64,000 bases of DNA from Colwellia piezophila ATCC BAA-637 (GCF_000378625.1 NZ_KB905162.1:186001-250000), one strand, 5' to 3'; positions 18,826 to 28,036 are shown, numbered from the stretch's first letter. A program made the numbers and translations. Notes: generated from the sequence alone by a model not told the origin.

Positions 18826-19881
18826 ATGAACAAACAGAAAATTCTTGTTATCTTGCTATTAACTTTTTTACCGACAATGAGTTATGCAGAAGAATCCTTT
18901 GCATTAAATATGTATGGTGTTGGCCATTTATCGCTGGATAATGTTGATGATGGTATTGATTCGAGTATGTATGTTGCCAGTAATTCTTCACGTTTTGGCA
19001 TTAGCGGCAACTATCAATTGATGAATGAACTCAAAGTTATTTTTCAATATGAAAGTGGTATTGATCTCACTGGACAGGGCGGTAACGATGGCAATGGCGG
19101 CGCGGACTATGAAGGGCAATTTTTTACCAAAACACGGCCTAGCTTTGTCGGTCTTAGTGGTAGTTTCGGTACAACATTGATTGGTCATATGCCCGCTTTA
19201 GATCAATGGGCCAACGATTATAATTTATTTGCTGATCAAGTCGGTGACTTGGGCAACTTATGGGAAGGTTCAGGAATACCGGGACGTATGGACAATGTCG
19301 TGTACTACGCAACACCTGATATGAAGGGTTTTGATTTTGCGGTAACCTATACACCCGAAGAAGGTCAAAAAGGATCAGCTAATGTTATTTTAAAAGCCAA
19401 TTATGCTCGTGGTGATTTAAAACTCGGTTTTGCTTATGGCAGCATTGGTCAACCTGATGCTAATAAAGATCAAACAGTGGCTGCATTCACCTTAGGATAT
19501 AACTTTGAGCGTTACAGTATTGGTGGTGGTTATCAAATGGAATTCGATATTGCCGGTTTGGCAGGTAATGATAGGGGCAGTTTCTCCCTCGGTGGCAGTA
19601 TGAAATTATCTGACAAAGGTACACTTAAAGCACAGTTTGCTGTTAGTGATGGCGAATTTAGTCAGAGTGAAGCCACGCAAATCGCTGTCGGTTATGATTA
19701 TGCACTTAATGATAACGCCACAATATATCTCGCTTATGCGCGAATGGAAAACGATGATATGGTTAACTTTAGTGTCAATGGTAAAGGACACGGAGATAAA
19801 GTAATACCAATGTTGGGTAATGATCCCAGTGCTATTTCGTTAGGCATTGTGGCAAAATTTGATGTCAATTTTTTCAAATAA
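18826..19881 (+). CDS. Outer-membrane porin inside the chemosensory operon
   Basis: Trimeric porin of the Gram-negative porin family for small-solute diffusion through the outer membrane. Signal peptide ends after MSYA (about residue 21). The 351-residue chain shows alternating-strand porin pattern and typical SRFGISGNYQLMNELKVIFQYE start and AFTLGYNFERYSIGGGYQ strands. Odd points: it lies between cheW and cheR on the same strand (88 bp and 44 bp gaps), and the chain ends FDVNFFK, so the terminal aromatic residue recognised during barrel assembly is followed by a Lys. Whether it belongs to the signalling function or is a passenger is open. Confidence 0.88.
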   Translation: MNKQKILVILLLTFLPTMSYAEESFALNMYGVGHLSLDNVDDGIDSSMYVASNSSRFGISGNYQLMNELKVIFQYESGIDLTGQGGNDGNGGADYEGQFFTKTRPSFVGLSGSFGTTLIGHMPALDQWANDYNLFADQVGDLGNLWEGSGIPGRMDNVVYYATPDMKGFDFAVTYTPEEGQKGSANVILKANYARGDLKLGFAYGSIGQPDANKDQTVAAFTLGYNFERYSIGGGYQMEFDIAGLAGNDRGSFSLGGSMKLSDKGTLKAQFAVSDGEFSQSEATQIAVGYDYALNDNATIYLAYARMENDDMVNFSVNGKGHGDKVIPMLGNDPSAISLGIVAKFDVNFFK

Positions 19882-19925
19882 GCTGGCAATTAATTTCCTA
19901 CAATCCATAAGGTGATCTAACCTTT

Positions 19926-20780
19926 ATGTTAACAATCGCTGAACAAAAAATATCATCGACAGATCTTAGTAAAATTGTCCGTTTTGTCGATGATTATTCT
20001 GGCATTCAGTTGTCTGACAAAAAACAAAGCATGGTGGAAGGACGATTAAGAAAAAGACTACGGCATTTAAATATGGCAAACTTTAAAGTATATACTCAGT
20101 TTGTTTTAAGTGCTAGTGGTAAAGACGAAGTGATTCATCTAATTGATGCTTTAACCACTAATAAAACCAATTTTTTTCGTGAAAAAGATCACTTTGATTA
20201 TATTGTCAAAACTCTGCTGCCTAAGTTAGTGAGCCAAGGCATAGGTCGAACTCGACCACTGCGGATATGGAGTGCTGGTTGCTCTAGTGGCGAAGAACCT
20301 TATACCCTTGCTATGTTGCTTAGCGAGTGGAATGAAACACATGCCCCTCTCGACTTTGAAATTATTGCTACTGATATTTCAATTTCAGTATTAAAAAAAG
20401 CTAAACAAGCACTTTATACTGAAAAAGATATTGAACCAGTGCCGATTGATATGCGCAGGAAATACTTCAGGCGTAGTATTCAAGATCCAAATGTTTTGCA
20501 AGTTTCTGGTGTAGTAAAAAACCAAGTTTCTTTTGGAATATTGAACTTTAAAAATAAAATTTATCGATTACCCGATAAGATGGATATTATTTTTTGTCGC
20601 AATGTGTTGATTTATTTTGATAAAACAAACCAACAAGATATTATTAACAAGTTTTGTCAGTTATTGGTACCGCAGGGTAATTTATTTTTAGGGCACTCAG
20701 AATCGATTCACGGTCTAAAATTGCCGTTAGATTTAATTGGTCAAACCATCTATCAGAAGCACGATAGAGTTCAAATTTAA
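19926..20780 (+). CDS. cheR: Chemotaxis methyltransferase CheR
   Basis: Methylates receptor glutamates using S-adenosylmethionine. The 284-residue protein has the N-terminal helical domain (about 1-85, ending TTNKTNFFREKDHF), the SAM-binding segment WSAGCSSGEEPYTLAM near 117-132 and the IIFCRNVLIYFD motif near 225. A segment around 185-205 corresponds to the beta subdomain used by pentapeptide-binding CheR proteins, in keeping with the GFVEY tail of the receptor in this operon. It is followed by cheB after 43 bp. Confidence 0.95.
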   Translation: MLTIAEQKISSTDLSKIVRFVDDYSGIQLSDKKQSMVEGRLRKRLRHLNMANFKVYTQFVLSASGKDEVIHLIDALTTNKTNFFREKDHFDYIVKTLLPKLVSQGIGRTRPLRIWSAGCSSGEEPYTLAMLLSEWNETHAPLDFEIIATDISISVLKKAKQALYTEKDIEPVPIDMRRKYFRRSIQDPNVLQVSGVVKNQVSFGILNFKNKIYRLPDKMDIIFCRNVLIYFDKTNQQDIINKFCQLLVPQGNLFLGHSESIHGLKLPLDLIGQTIYQKHDRVQI

Positions 20781-20823
20781 CTCATATTGATTACCGATAA
20801 ATAATTTTTAAGCAAAAAATATT

Positions 20824-21897
20824 ATGATGATAAAAAATAAAAAAATTAAAGTTTTGATTGTTGATGATTCAGCAGTAGTCAGGCAAACACTGAGTGAAAT
20901 ATTTTCCAGCGATAAAGATATTGAGGTCATTGGCACGGCTCAAGATCCTATTGTCGCTGCACAAAAAATGAGTGTGCAAGCGCCCGATGTTATCACCTTA
21001 GATATTGAAATGCCCCGTATGGACGGTCTGACTTTTTTACGAAAAATTATGCATCAACATCCATTACCTGTGGTGATTTGTTCAAGTTTAGTGGGTAATG
21101 GCACTGAAACCTTAGCCAAAGCGATTGAATACGGAGCCATTGAAATTGTCGCTAAACCTCAACAAGGCACAGCCGTGTTTTTACAAGAAGCTCGCATTAT
21201 TCTCTGTGATGCTATCAAAGCGGCATTTTTAGCTAAACCGGTAAAACTGAGGAAATCTAACCAAATACGGCCTAAATTAAACGCCGATGCTATGCTGAAG
21301 AAAAACAGTTCTTATGCGATGGCTAAAACCACTGAAACAATTGTGGTGGTGGGTGCATCAACGGGTGGCACTGAAGCTTTGGCGGTATTTTTATCAGCCT
21401 TACCGATCAATTCTCCTGGTATGGTCATAGTGCAACATATGCCTGAGGGTTTTACTAAAACCTTTGCCGAACGACTTAATGGCCTTAGTGCTGTTACTGT
21501 TAAAGAAGCGTGCAATGGTGATTCTATCTTACGAGGACACGTATTACTTGCACCTGGTAATAAGCATATCATCTGTAAAAGAAGCGGCTCTCGATATTAT
21601 GTCGAAGTGCAATCCGGGCCGTTAGTCTCAAGACACCGTCCTTCTGTGGATGTTTTATTTAGATCTGCCGCCAATTATATTGGTAAAAATGCTGTGGGTA
21701 TTATCATGACAGGCATGGGGGATGACGGTGCTAAAGGCATGAAAGAAATGAGCGATGCTGGCGCCTATACTATTGCGCAAGATGAAGCCAGTTGCGTGGT
21801 TTTTGGCATGTCGAATGAGGCGATAAAAACAGGTGGTGTCAATAAAGTATTACCTCTTGAAAAAATAGCACAAGAAATTTTCACTAGGACAAAATAA
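20824..21897 (+). CDS. cheB: Chemotaxis response regulator methylesterase CheB
   Basis: Removes methyl groups from, or deamidates, receptor glutamates. Receiver domain at about residues 8-125 with DD at 14-15 and phospho-acceptor Asp60 ([11 protein letters not shown]); linker; methylesterase domain from about 168 with catalytic Ser in GASTGGTEA, His in QHMPEGFT and Asp in TGMGDDGA. Normal length (357 residues). It is the last gene of the operon. It carries the only receiver domain encoded in the cluster, as no CheY was found. No clear terminator follows. Confidence 0.95.
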   Translation: MMIKNKKIKVLIVDDSAVVRQTLSEIFSSDKDIEVIGTAQDPIVAAQKMSVQAPDVITLDIEMPRMDGLTFLRKIMHQHPLPVVICSSLVGNGTETLAKAIEYGAIEIVAKPQQGTAVFLQEARIILCDAIKAAFLAKPVKLRKSNQIRPKLNADAMLKKNSSYAMAKTTETIVVVGASTGGTEALAVFLSALPINSPGMVIVQHMPEGFTKTFAERLNGLSAVTVKEACNGDSILRGHVLLAPGNKHIICKRSGSRYYVEVQSGPLVSRHRPSVDVLFRSAANYIGKNAVGIIMTGMGDDGAKGMKEMSDAGAYTIAQDEASCVVFGMSNEAIKTGGVNKVLPLEKIAQEIFTRTK

Positions 21898-22229
21898 TTA
21901 AAAAAATGTACTTTTATAAGTTATTTCAATTTGTTAATGTGATTTTGTAGTTTTTACCTCATGAAGCATTAGCCGTTTGGTCTTGTCTCGAAGGGATACT
22001 TGTGATGTTTGCTGTCGGTGTGACTCGTCGTTTATTAAGGCGGTTTTAATACCCGCTTGCTTATCTGTAGGTATTTTAACTATTTGGGCTAAGCGTGTTT
22101 CATTTCTGTTCATCGGATGAGATATACATTCTTTTTGTCGATTGACACAGTCGTTTCAGTATTCAATTCTTTAGTGTGATTTAGGACCTGTTTGTTGTGT
22201 AGTCGAACTTTGAGAGGCAATGGCACTTT

Positions 22230-22244
22230 GGGGGCGAACCCCCC
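22230..22244. other. Short GC-rich hairpin
   Basis: GGGGG-CGAA-CCCCC with flanking C stands out in AT-rich DNA between cheB and the PQ-loop gene. There is no T run on either side. Function unknown. Confidence 0.5.
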
Positions 22245-22288
22245 TTAGAGGTAATACTCTAATTCATCTTAACTTTTAAGAAGGTCAA

Positions 22289-22334
22289 TGTCCGCTATGG
22301 TGGCGTTGTTGCCAGTCAGGATGAGGAACATTAG
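22289..22334. repeat. Imperfect direct repeat, left copy
   Basis: About 45 bp, containing CCGCT-TGGTGGCG and GCCAGTCAGGATGAGG, recurs with a few mismatches at 23383-23428. The two copies flank the PQ-loop membrane protein gene. Confidence 0.75.
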
Positions 22335-22552
22335 GGTTGATACATCTATGCCACCTGCAAGCTCATTACTGCCGTTGGTATTCCAATATATAACGTTAAC
22401 TTTTGACCTAAAGTGGTAATTAACTGAGTTTGACTTTAAAATTTCTTTGCCAATATCAAGCATTCGTTATATCTGAAAATTACTTATTCTCCAGTATAAC
22501 CACAACTTCAGCTCATTTTTACATTTATCTAAAAGTATTATCCTCCCCTTAT

Positions 22553-22564
22553 ATTGTCGACAAT
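22553..22564. promoter_or_regulatory. Palindrome upstream of PQ-loop gene (site 1)
   Basis: Perfect 12-bp palindrome ATTGTCGACAAT. The same core recurs at 22615-22626, 62 bp away centre to centre, both before the gene start. Operator-like arrangement. Confidence 0.6.
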
Positions 22565-22612
22565 GTGTCGATGTAAGTCAACGGTACTTGTTTTTTGGTG
22601 TTGTTTATCTTA

Positions 22613-22628
22613 TTATTGTCGACAATAA
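22613..22628. promoter_or_regulatory. Palindrome upstream of PQ-loop gene (site 2)
   Basis: Perfect 16-bp palindrome TTATTGTCGACAATAA containing the same core as site 1. It lies directly before the ribosome site of the PQ-loop gene, a position suited to repression. Confidence 0.62.
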
Positions 22629-22650
22629 TGGTAAGGGAGAGATTGTCGGA

Positions 22651-23337
22651 ATGTGGTATGACTTATTTGGTACGATAAATACAATATTTATTTTTGTCAG
22701 TTTATATGGCGTATTTTTACAGCTTAATAAAGTCTGGTTGAGAAAGAGGAACCGTGAAACTAAAGTTACTCAAATGTTGTCACAAAACCAGTTCACAATG
22801 AGCTTTCTCGCTTATTTTTCTTTCTTTATATATGGATATAGCATTGACCCTTTTAATCATTATATGGTTTGGCCAAGGCTTTTTGCTTCAGTATTGGTTA
22901 CGCTAATATTGTTCGAAATGTGGCAAGATAGAAAGTCAAAACCCTCATTGTTTTGTATTTTATTTGTTGGCTTGAGCTTTGTTGTCGGCGTTGTCGGACT
23001 TGTTTTTAATGATACCTTGTCAGGTCAAAGTCAGGATTTTCAGACAATTTTAATTGTGACGGTCTCTGCTTTATTAGCTCAAGGGTACGCACATCAAATA
23101 AAGTTAATTATTGAATCGGGAAAGACTGGTGCTATAGATATAAGGATGAGTCAGTTTATTCTTATGATGGATATTTCCACCATCGCTTTTGCTATTTCTA
23201 TGGGAGTTAGAGACGGTTGGCCTCTGATCGTTCTTGCCTTCGTTAGTGGCATGACTAAACTCGTTATTATGTATCTATTCCGTTGGGTTCGCATTAGTCC
23301 TAAAGCCGAATATCGTCGATTAAATTCAAAGAGCTGA
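22651..23337 (+). CDS. PQ-loop-like multi-pass membrane protein
   Basis: About 228 residues with some seven hydrophobic segments. Two segments resemble the PQ-loop repeat of SWEET/semiSWEET-type carriers: one near residues 8-45 (FVSLYGVFLQLNKVW, followed by a charged loop and LSQNQFTMSFLAY) and one near 145-185 (LLAQGYAHQIKLIIESGKTGAIDIRMSQF). A small-solute carrier is therefore possible, but this is inference. ATG 22651 is chosen because GGGAGAG lies about 9 bp upstream and a palindrome occupies the region before it; the frame is open from a TTG at 22588. The gene is framed by imperfect direct repeats. Confidence 0.72.
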   Translation: MWYDLFGTINTIFIFVSLYGVFLQLNKVWLRKRNRETKVTQMLSQNQFTMSFLAYFSFFIYGYSIDPFNHYMVWPRLFASVLVTLILFEMWQDRKSKPSLFCILFVGLSFVVGVVGLVFNDTLSGQSQDFQTILIVTVSALLAQGYAHQIKLIIESGKTGAIDIRMSQFILMMDISTIAFAISMGVRDGWPLIVLAFVSGMTKLVIMYLFRWVRISPKAEYRRLNSKS

Positions 23338-23382
23338 GCGACCGAAAATCGCTCTAAGCAGCGAAATACCAATAGATATTAG

Positions 23383-23428
23383 TGACCGCTGTGGTGGCGC
23401 ATGAGCCAGTCAGGATGAGGGACAATTA
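23383..23428. repeat. Imperfect direct repeat, right copy
   Basis: Matches the copy at 22289-22334 in the same orientation. It starts about 45 bp after the stop codon of the PQ-loop gene. Confidence 0.75.
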
Positions 23429-23706
23429 AGTTTTTTATTTTTAAATTGGAAGCTTTACTTAACTTTGAGCCTGGATTGAAGTACCAAGCGCTCAAAAGCG
23501 GTCATTATAATTCGGCTTTACTTTTATATTGATAATACCCAAACAAGGGGTAAATAATTTATGAAGAAGGGTAACGAAGATAGAGCCAAGCGATGACTGT
23601 GGCGGCAACTAAACAACAAGATTCTTATAACCAATAATAAGTTTAATCAGCAAAAAAATATGTGAGGTGAAGGGCTATAGCTATACTATCAGAATTAAGA
23701 CATAGC

Positions 23707-25017
23707 TCATTGTTTTGGATCGGAAAGGCGTTTCAGCATACTGCTATCATAGAATTTAAAATGAGTATCTTTATTCCTTTTAGCCTCGTACATTGCAATG
23801 TCTGCGAACTTAACAATATCAAAACTGTTTATTGAATCATCAGGTGAAACAGCTACCCCAAGACTAAGACTGATTTTCATTTGTTGTCCCTGAATCATCA
23901 CCGGTGATTCGGTAGTTTTTAACACTTTGGCGACAATATATTGAATTTCTGTGATAGCTTTAACGTCTTTTATCAGTACAACAAACTCATCTCCACCAAC
24001 ACGAAATATACTATCATCAGAACGCAAAGCGGCTTTAAGACGAACGGCAACTTCTTTTAATATCATATCTCCTGATTCATGGCCAAAGGTATCATTTAGA
24101 ACTTTAAAGTCATTCAAGTCAATGAAAAATATCGCTAATTTTGTATTTGATTCTTTTGAGTGATTAATCGCATGTTCAATTTCTTCATTCATTTTTGAGC
24201 GATTTTTCAATCCAGTTAAGTCATCGTGAAAGGCTTTATGGCCTAATACTTTTGTTCTTTCATATACTTTTTCACTCATTGTATAAAAACTGGAGAGTAA
24301 ATATCCCATTTCATCATTTGGAACTACATCAACAATACTCAGCGCTTTTCCTTCTTCTGTTTTCTTTGTGCTGTCAAGCAGGATTTTTAGTGGCTGAAAC
24401 AAGTTTTTATTTAAAAAGAGCAGCACGAAAACTGCCAAAAAACAAAAGAAGAGCAACTGAACTAGTATCAAGGTTTCTATCTTCGCTCGACTTGCTTTAT
24501 AGTCTCCCTTTCTTTGTTCTAACAAAAGCCGCTCTTCATTATTAAAGTTAGTCAAGAGTCTTCTTAGACTGTCCATATACTGTTTACCCTTGTTAGCTTT
24601 TACCAAGGCTAGGGCTTCAATGTTATTATTTACTTTAACAAATTCAATTGTTTGACGTAATTCAGAGAATTTACTTTCTGCCATTTTATGGATAAGGTCT
24701 AGTCGTTCTTGCTGTTGAGGGTTGTCTTTAGTAAGAAGTTTTAATTTTTTGAAATGCGTTATAGAATCAGTAATCCCTGCATAGTAGGGTTGCAAATAAC
24801 TAGCATCATTTGTCAGTAAATAACCTCTTTGTCCAGTTTCAGTGTCTTTGAGGCTACTTAGGAAGCGATCACTGTGATGAAGAACGTTATGAGTATGATT
24901 AACCCAAAATAACTTACCTTCTTCAAAAGATGTTAACTGAAAAAAGAAAAGTGAATTGCCAATGGCTGTTATAAACAAAAAAGAAATTAGCAATTTTAAC
25001 TTTAAACGCATACTCAT
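23707..25017 (-). CDS. Diguanylate cyclase with CHASE3 sensor
   Basis: Membrane-anchored c-di-GMP synthase. Order: TM1 near residues 7-27; CHASE3 sensor about 35-175 (DTETGQRGYLLT, TKDNPQQ, ANKGKQYMDSLRR); TM2 near 185-205; HAMP-like linker; GGDEF domain about 265-430. The active-site motif GGDEF is intact (near 347) and is preceded five residues earlier by the RxxD inhibitory site (RSDD), so product feedback is likely. CHASE3 is the same sensor type as in the MCP of the nearby chemosensory operon. The gene is transcribed towards the PQ-loop gene. Confidence 0.92.
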   Translation of the reverse strand: MSMRLKLKLLISFLFITAIGNSLFFFQLTSFEEGKLFWVNHTHNVLHHSDRFLSSLKDTETGQRGYLLTNDASYLQPYYAGITDSITHFKKLKLLTKDNPQQQERLDLIHKMAESKFSELRQTIEFVKVNNNIEALALVKANKGKQYMDSLRRLLTNFNNEERLLLEQRKGDYKASRAKIETLILVQLLFFCFLAVFVLLFLNKNLFQPLKILLDSTKKTEEGKALSIVDVVPNDEMGYLLSSFYTMSEKVYERTKVLGHKAFHDDLTGLKNRSKMNEEIEHAINHSKESNTKLAIFFIDLNDFKVLNDTFGHESGDMILKEVAVRLKAALRSDDSIFRVGGDEFVVLIKDVKAITEIQYIVAKVLKTTESPVMIQGQQMKISLSLGVAVSPDDSINSFDIVKFADIAMYEAKRNKDTHFKFYDSSMLKRLSDPKQ

Positions 25018-25078
25018 AAGAAGTTACTTTAATTGTGGTTGTTTTGTGGACACAATAAATGCCCGTACCAGCATATAT

Positions 25079-25348
25079 TTAAGACGTTGCAAAGCATTTA
25101 GTTCCTTGAATGTGATCCGCTAGATATTCTGCTTCGGTACGAATATCCAGCAAGATAAAATCGTCATTGACTAAGAGATATTCTGCTAGCTGTTGTGAAG
25201 AGATATGAGATGCTTTCGATTTAGCTTATCTCTTATCTCTTATCTCTTATCTCTTATCTGTTATTGCTTGTTTAGTTTTTATCTCGTTCCAAGCATGTAT
25301 ACAGTTTAGCGTCATTAAAATAATAAGATGCTTTAGAAATTTAGACAT
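25079..25348 (-). pseudogene. Broken exported rhodanese-like gene
   Basis: On the minus strand an ATG at 25348, with AAGGAT seven bases before it, opens a signal peptide (MSKFLKHLIILMTLNCIHA). The frame then meets a stop inside a heptanucleotide repeat. After the repeat, in another frame, the sequence reads LLDIRTEAEYLADHIQGTK, the typical start of a rhodanese domain, before ending at 25079. The C-terminal part with the active-site Cys is missing. The gene is therefore broken by repeat expansion and truncated. Confidence 0.72.
25225..25259. repeat. Heptanucleotide tandem repeat, five copies
   Basis: Five perfect copies of CTTATCT (AGATAAG on the minus strand) lie inside the rhodanese-like pseudogene. 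Because the unit is 7 bp, three or more copies put a TAA in every reading frame, so the repeat closes the gene whatever the phase. Confidence 0.9.
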
Positions 25349-25455
25349 AGCAGATATCCTTATAAAAATAATAATCAAACTAGGTCATAATTGACTGGAG
25401 CAGAGAGCTGAAGTACTTTTTGTCCACTTTATAGCGCAAGTACTTATTAATTTGG

Positions 25456-25638
25456 CTAGATGTCTGTTGCAGGTGCTACTGTCACATATTCATAACTAAA
25501 TGCTCTGACTTTTTTACCTGAATCGGCAACAAACTCTACCGTTGTTGAGCGAGGTAATATCAATACAGCCTCGTACTCTTCACCAGTTAAAAAAGTGTCA
25601 TTGCCACATTTGAGGTCTTGGGTTAATTTAATCCGCAT
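25456..25638 (-). CDS. Small hypothetical protein
   Basis: A 60-residue soluble protein (starts MRIKLTQDLKCGNDTFLTG). It has regular polar/hydrophobic spacing suggestive of a small beta-rich domain, and a weak purine-rich ribosome site (AGAGAAAAG). No family recognised. It lies between the rhodanese fossil and the HupE gene, with long spacers on both sides, so nothing about its job follows from context. Confidence 0.5.
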   Translation of the reverse strand: MRIKLTQDLKCGNDTFLTGEEYEAVLILPRSTTVEFVADSGKKVRAFSYEYVTVAPATDI

Positions 25639-26129
25639 TACTACTTTTCTCTATCTATGTTGAATAATTGAACTGACTATACCATTTTCTCGGTACAAAT
25701 GAGTGCAAACAATGTTCTGACTGATTTCAATCAGATTTCTGTAAAATTATATCCTATCTTAGCATTAAATTACACTTTGGCCGAGCCAGTACAAAAGATA
25801 GTTCGATAAGAACGCTGATGCTTCATATTTTTATTCTATAGATTGCTCTGCGGTATTAGTGAACGTGTAGTTGTATCTCACAATGGGGGGCTATTTCGCT
25901 TTAGAATATATGTGCTAAAAATTATTTTTATGGCGCTGTGGAGGCATTATCAACTTAGAGTATCATGCTAAGATTAGCTACTTTGACGTGAGAAAATATA
26001 AGAGTGAGGGGTATTAGGCTCGCTCTTGAAAGAAAAATTTAGCCGTTAAAATTAGTGCATTTATGTCATTTTTTGCGATAAGCGCAGGGGTATTATTTCT
26101 ACTTACCTCCGCTCTTAGGCTGTTAATTA
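25639..26129. other. Spacer without recognisable genes
   Basis: About 490 bp between two minus-strand genes. No open frame of note, no clear terminator for transcription arriving from the HupE gene, and no repeat noticed. Confidence 0.4.
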
Positions 26130-27188
26130 TCAAAATGCAGTTAAGCGCTCAATAAACCATAATGTTGCTGTGATACCACAGAAGTAACTAATGGGTAAGC
26201 GCAGCATGGTTAAGGTTAATGGTTTTTTTCGTCGCCACTGATAAAGGCTCGATGCCAATTTAACTAATAAAAATAGCGCTATAACAAACAACAATTGACC
26301 TATTTCTACGCCAATATTAAAACTTAATAGTGCTAATGATTTTTCACTTTCAGGCAAACCAATATCACTGAGTACGGCCGCAAAACCAAAGCCATGTAGT
26401 AAGCCAAAACTTGATGACACCAATACCGGGTAGCGCAAGCTTAAACTGTGTTGTCGGTTTTTCGCTATCTCCCAAGCAAGAAAAATAATACTCAAGGCGA
26501 TAACCGCTTCTACCGGTTCAATCGGGATAACCATAACATTCGTGGCAGCAAGAAAGAGGGTTACTGAGTGGGCGAGGGTAAAGCCGGTGATGGTATAGAA
26601 TAACTTCTTTCGACTACCAGATATATACACTAGGCAAGCGACAAATAATAAATGGTCTAACCCGATAAGGATGTGTTTAATGCCTATTTCTGTATAGGTG
26701 ATTGCGGTATCAAAAGTACTTAAAGAAACCATCTTTTTAATTAAGTAGTTGGGTTTTTCAACATTAAGCACCGTGGTGAATGTTTCTTGATTTGTCCCAA
26801 TAATACGAACCAGTACATCACCCGTTGAGCGTTCAATGCCATCAATGGTGATCATAACGCCAGTTAAGCCATCCTCACGCTGAAAACTTGAATATTCGAT
26901 ATAAGCATTATTAAAAATGTGCTTTCTGGTTAAACCCACTTGTTGGCTTTTATCAGGTAAAGCAAACTGTATCGGCTCTTTTTTACCGTTGCGTAGCGGC
27001 ACTTTCCAAACGACATCGAAATTTGTGTTACTCGTTGCGGTAATGGTTAGTGAGGCAGGGCGCATATCATCAGCAAGTGCCTGGCTAGCAAACAAAGCAA
27101 AGAGTGGGAAAAGCAGTACCAGTCGACATAACAGGTTGATCTTATGCCTTATCTTGCTATTTATATTAACTATCATTGGCTTACTCAC
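26130..27188 (-). CDS. HupE/UreJ-like membrane protein
   Basis: Signal peptide (to ALADD, about residue 40), a periplasmic domain of about 130 residues, then roughly six membrane segments carrying the HupE/UreJ signature KHILIGLDHLLFV near residue 167 and GFTLAHSVTLFLA near 200. HupE/UreJ proteins are nickel or cobalt permeases. This longer version with an exported N-terminal domain is common in marine gammaproteobacteria and its substrate is not established. It overlaps the 3' end of the parvulin gene by 8 bp, so the two are translationally linked. It is the last gene of the DUF3604-parvulin-HupE run. Confidence 0.86.
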   Translation of the reverse strand: MSKPMIVNINSKIRHKINLLCRLVLLFPLFALFASQALADDMRPASLTITATSNTNFDVVWKVPLRNGKKEPIQFALPDKSQQVGLTRKHIFNNAYIEYSSFQREDGLTGVMITIDGIERSTGDVLVRIIGTNQETFTTVLNVEKPNYLIKKMVSLSTFDTAITYTEIGIKHILIGLDHLLFVACLVYISGSRKKLFYTITGFTLAHSVTLFLAATNVMVIPIEPVEAVIALSIIFLAWEIAKNRQHSLSLRYPVLVSSSFGLLHGFGFAAVLSDIGLPESEKSLALLSFNIGVEIGQLLFVIALFLLVKLASSLYQWRRKKPLTLTMLRLPISYFCGITATLWFIERLTAF

Positions 27189-28011
27189 TTTCTACCGTTG
27201 GCGTTTTTTCAATGGTATAACGTTGTAGTAATTGCTCTTCAAAGCTTGCTTTAGCAACTTGTAAATTTTGATATTGCCAATCGACTAATACTTTCCTTCT
27301 CACTGAATCAAAGTCTTTATTACCCGCAGGTATTTGTTGTTCAACTAAAACAAAGTGAATACCGTGGGAAGACTCAACCGGGCCAAACCATGAATAAAGT
27401 GGAGCGGCTAGTAATTTTTCGCTAAAACCAGTGCCAAATACTCTATCGATTTGCACTGAGTTTTGCCCGGTAACTTGATAAGGCAATAATTTCAATTCGC
27501 CTTGTGGTGTTTTACCTTGAGTTATTAACTGTCGCTGCTGGACTATTTTCTGTTGTAACGCTGCTTTAGTCACATCAACAGACAATTGAACCTGGGTAAA
27601 ACTTAGTAATGGTTGGGTTTGATATTTATCAATATGCTGCTGATAAAATCCCCTTAGTTCTGTGGTAGTAGGCTCTTTGGTAGTAACAAGATCTTCAATC
27701 AAAAACTCAATTTTTTGACGTAAGCGTCTATCAATGACGGTATCGCCCTTATCCATATTCAAGGCGCGCGCTTCACGTAGGTACATTTCATTGATAGCGT
27801 AATGGCGGGTGGCGTTTTCTAACTCTTTAGCTAAAGGCGCTCGATTCCAGCGTGTTAAAAAGCTTTGTTTAATTTGTTCTACACGCCCTTGACTGACCGT
27901 AATAGTGTTGGGATTAGACTCTTGGGCATTCAATTGCTCAAAGAGTATAAATAATAAAATAGCAACGACGAGAAAGTGAAGCAAAGGCTCGGTAATAATT
28001 TTTTTAAGCAT
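27181..28011 (-). CDS. Parvulin-type peptidyl-prolyl isomerase, membrane-anchored
   Basis: A single N-terminal membrane segment (FLVVAILLFILFEQL) anchors a periplasmic protein with a SurA-like helical part (about 35-130) and a PPIC/parvulin-like domain (about 145-250; YSWFGPVESSHGIHFVLVEQ). It probably folds an exported partner. Tight linkage with the HupE-like gene (8-bp overlap) and the DUF3604 gene upstream suggests that one of these is the client. 276 residues, no sign of damage. Confidence 0.86.
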   Translation of the reverse strand: MLKKIITEPLLHFLVVAILLFILFEQLNAQESNPNTITVSQGRVEQIKQSFLTRWNRAPLAKELENATRHYAINEMYLREARALNMDKGDTVIDRRLRQKIEFLIEDLVTTKEPTTTELRGFYQQHIDKYQTQPLLSFTQVQLSVDVTKAALQQKIVQQRQLITQGKTPQGELKLLPYQVTGQNSVQIDRVFGTGFSEKLLAAPLYSWFGPVESSHGIHFVLVEQQIPAGNKDFDSVRRKVLVDWQYQNLQVAKASFEEQLLQRYTIEKTPTVESE

Positions 28012-28036
28012 GATAAATACAACGACTTATAAATGA

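Noticed and set aside
22269..22463. Minus-strand frame of 64 codons between cheB and the PQ-loop gene
   Set aside because: It runs through the direct repeat, has no clear ribosome site and no recognisable family. It could be a gene relic but is not supported enough to call.
25225..25259. Heptanucleotide repeat as a phase-variation switch of an exported rhodanese
   Set aside because: With three or more 7-bp units every frame contains TAA, and the distal end of the gene lacks the active-site region, so switching of five units could not restore a functional protein.
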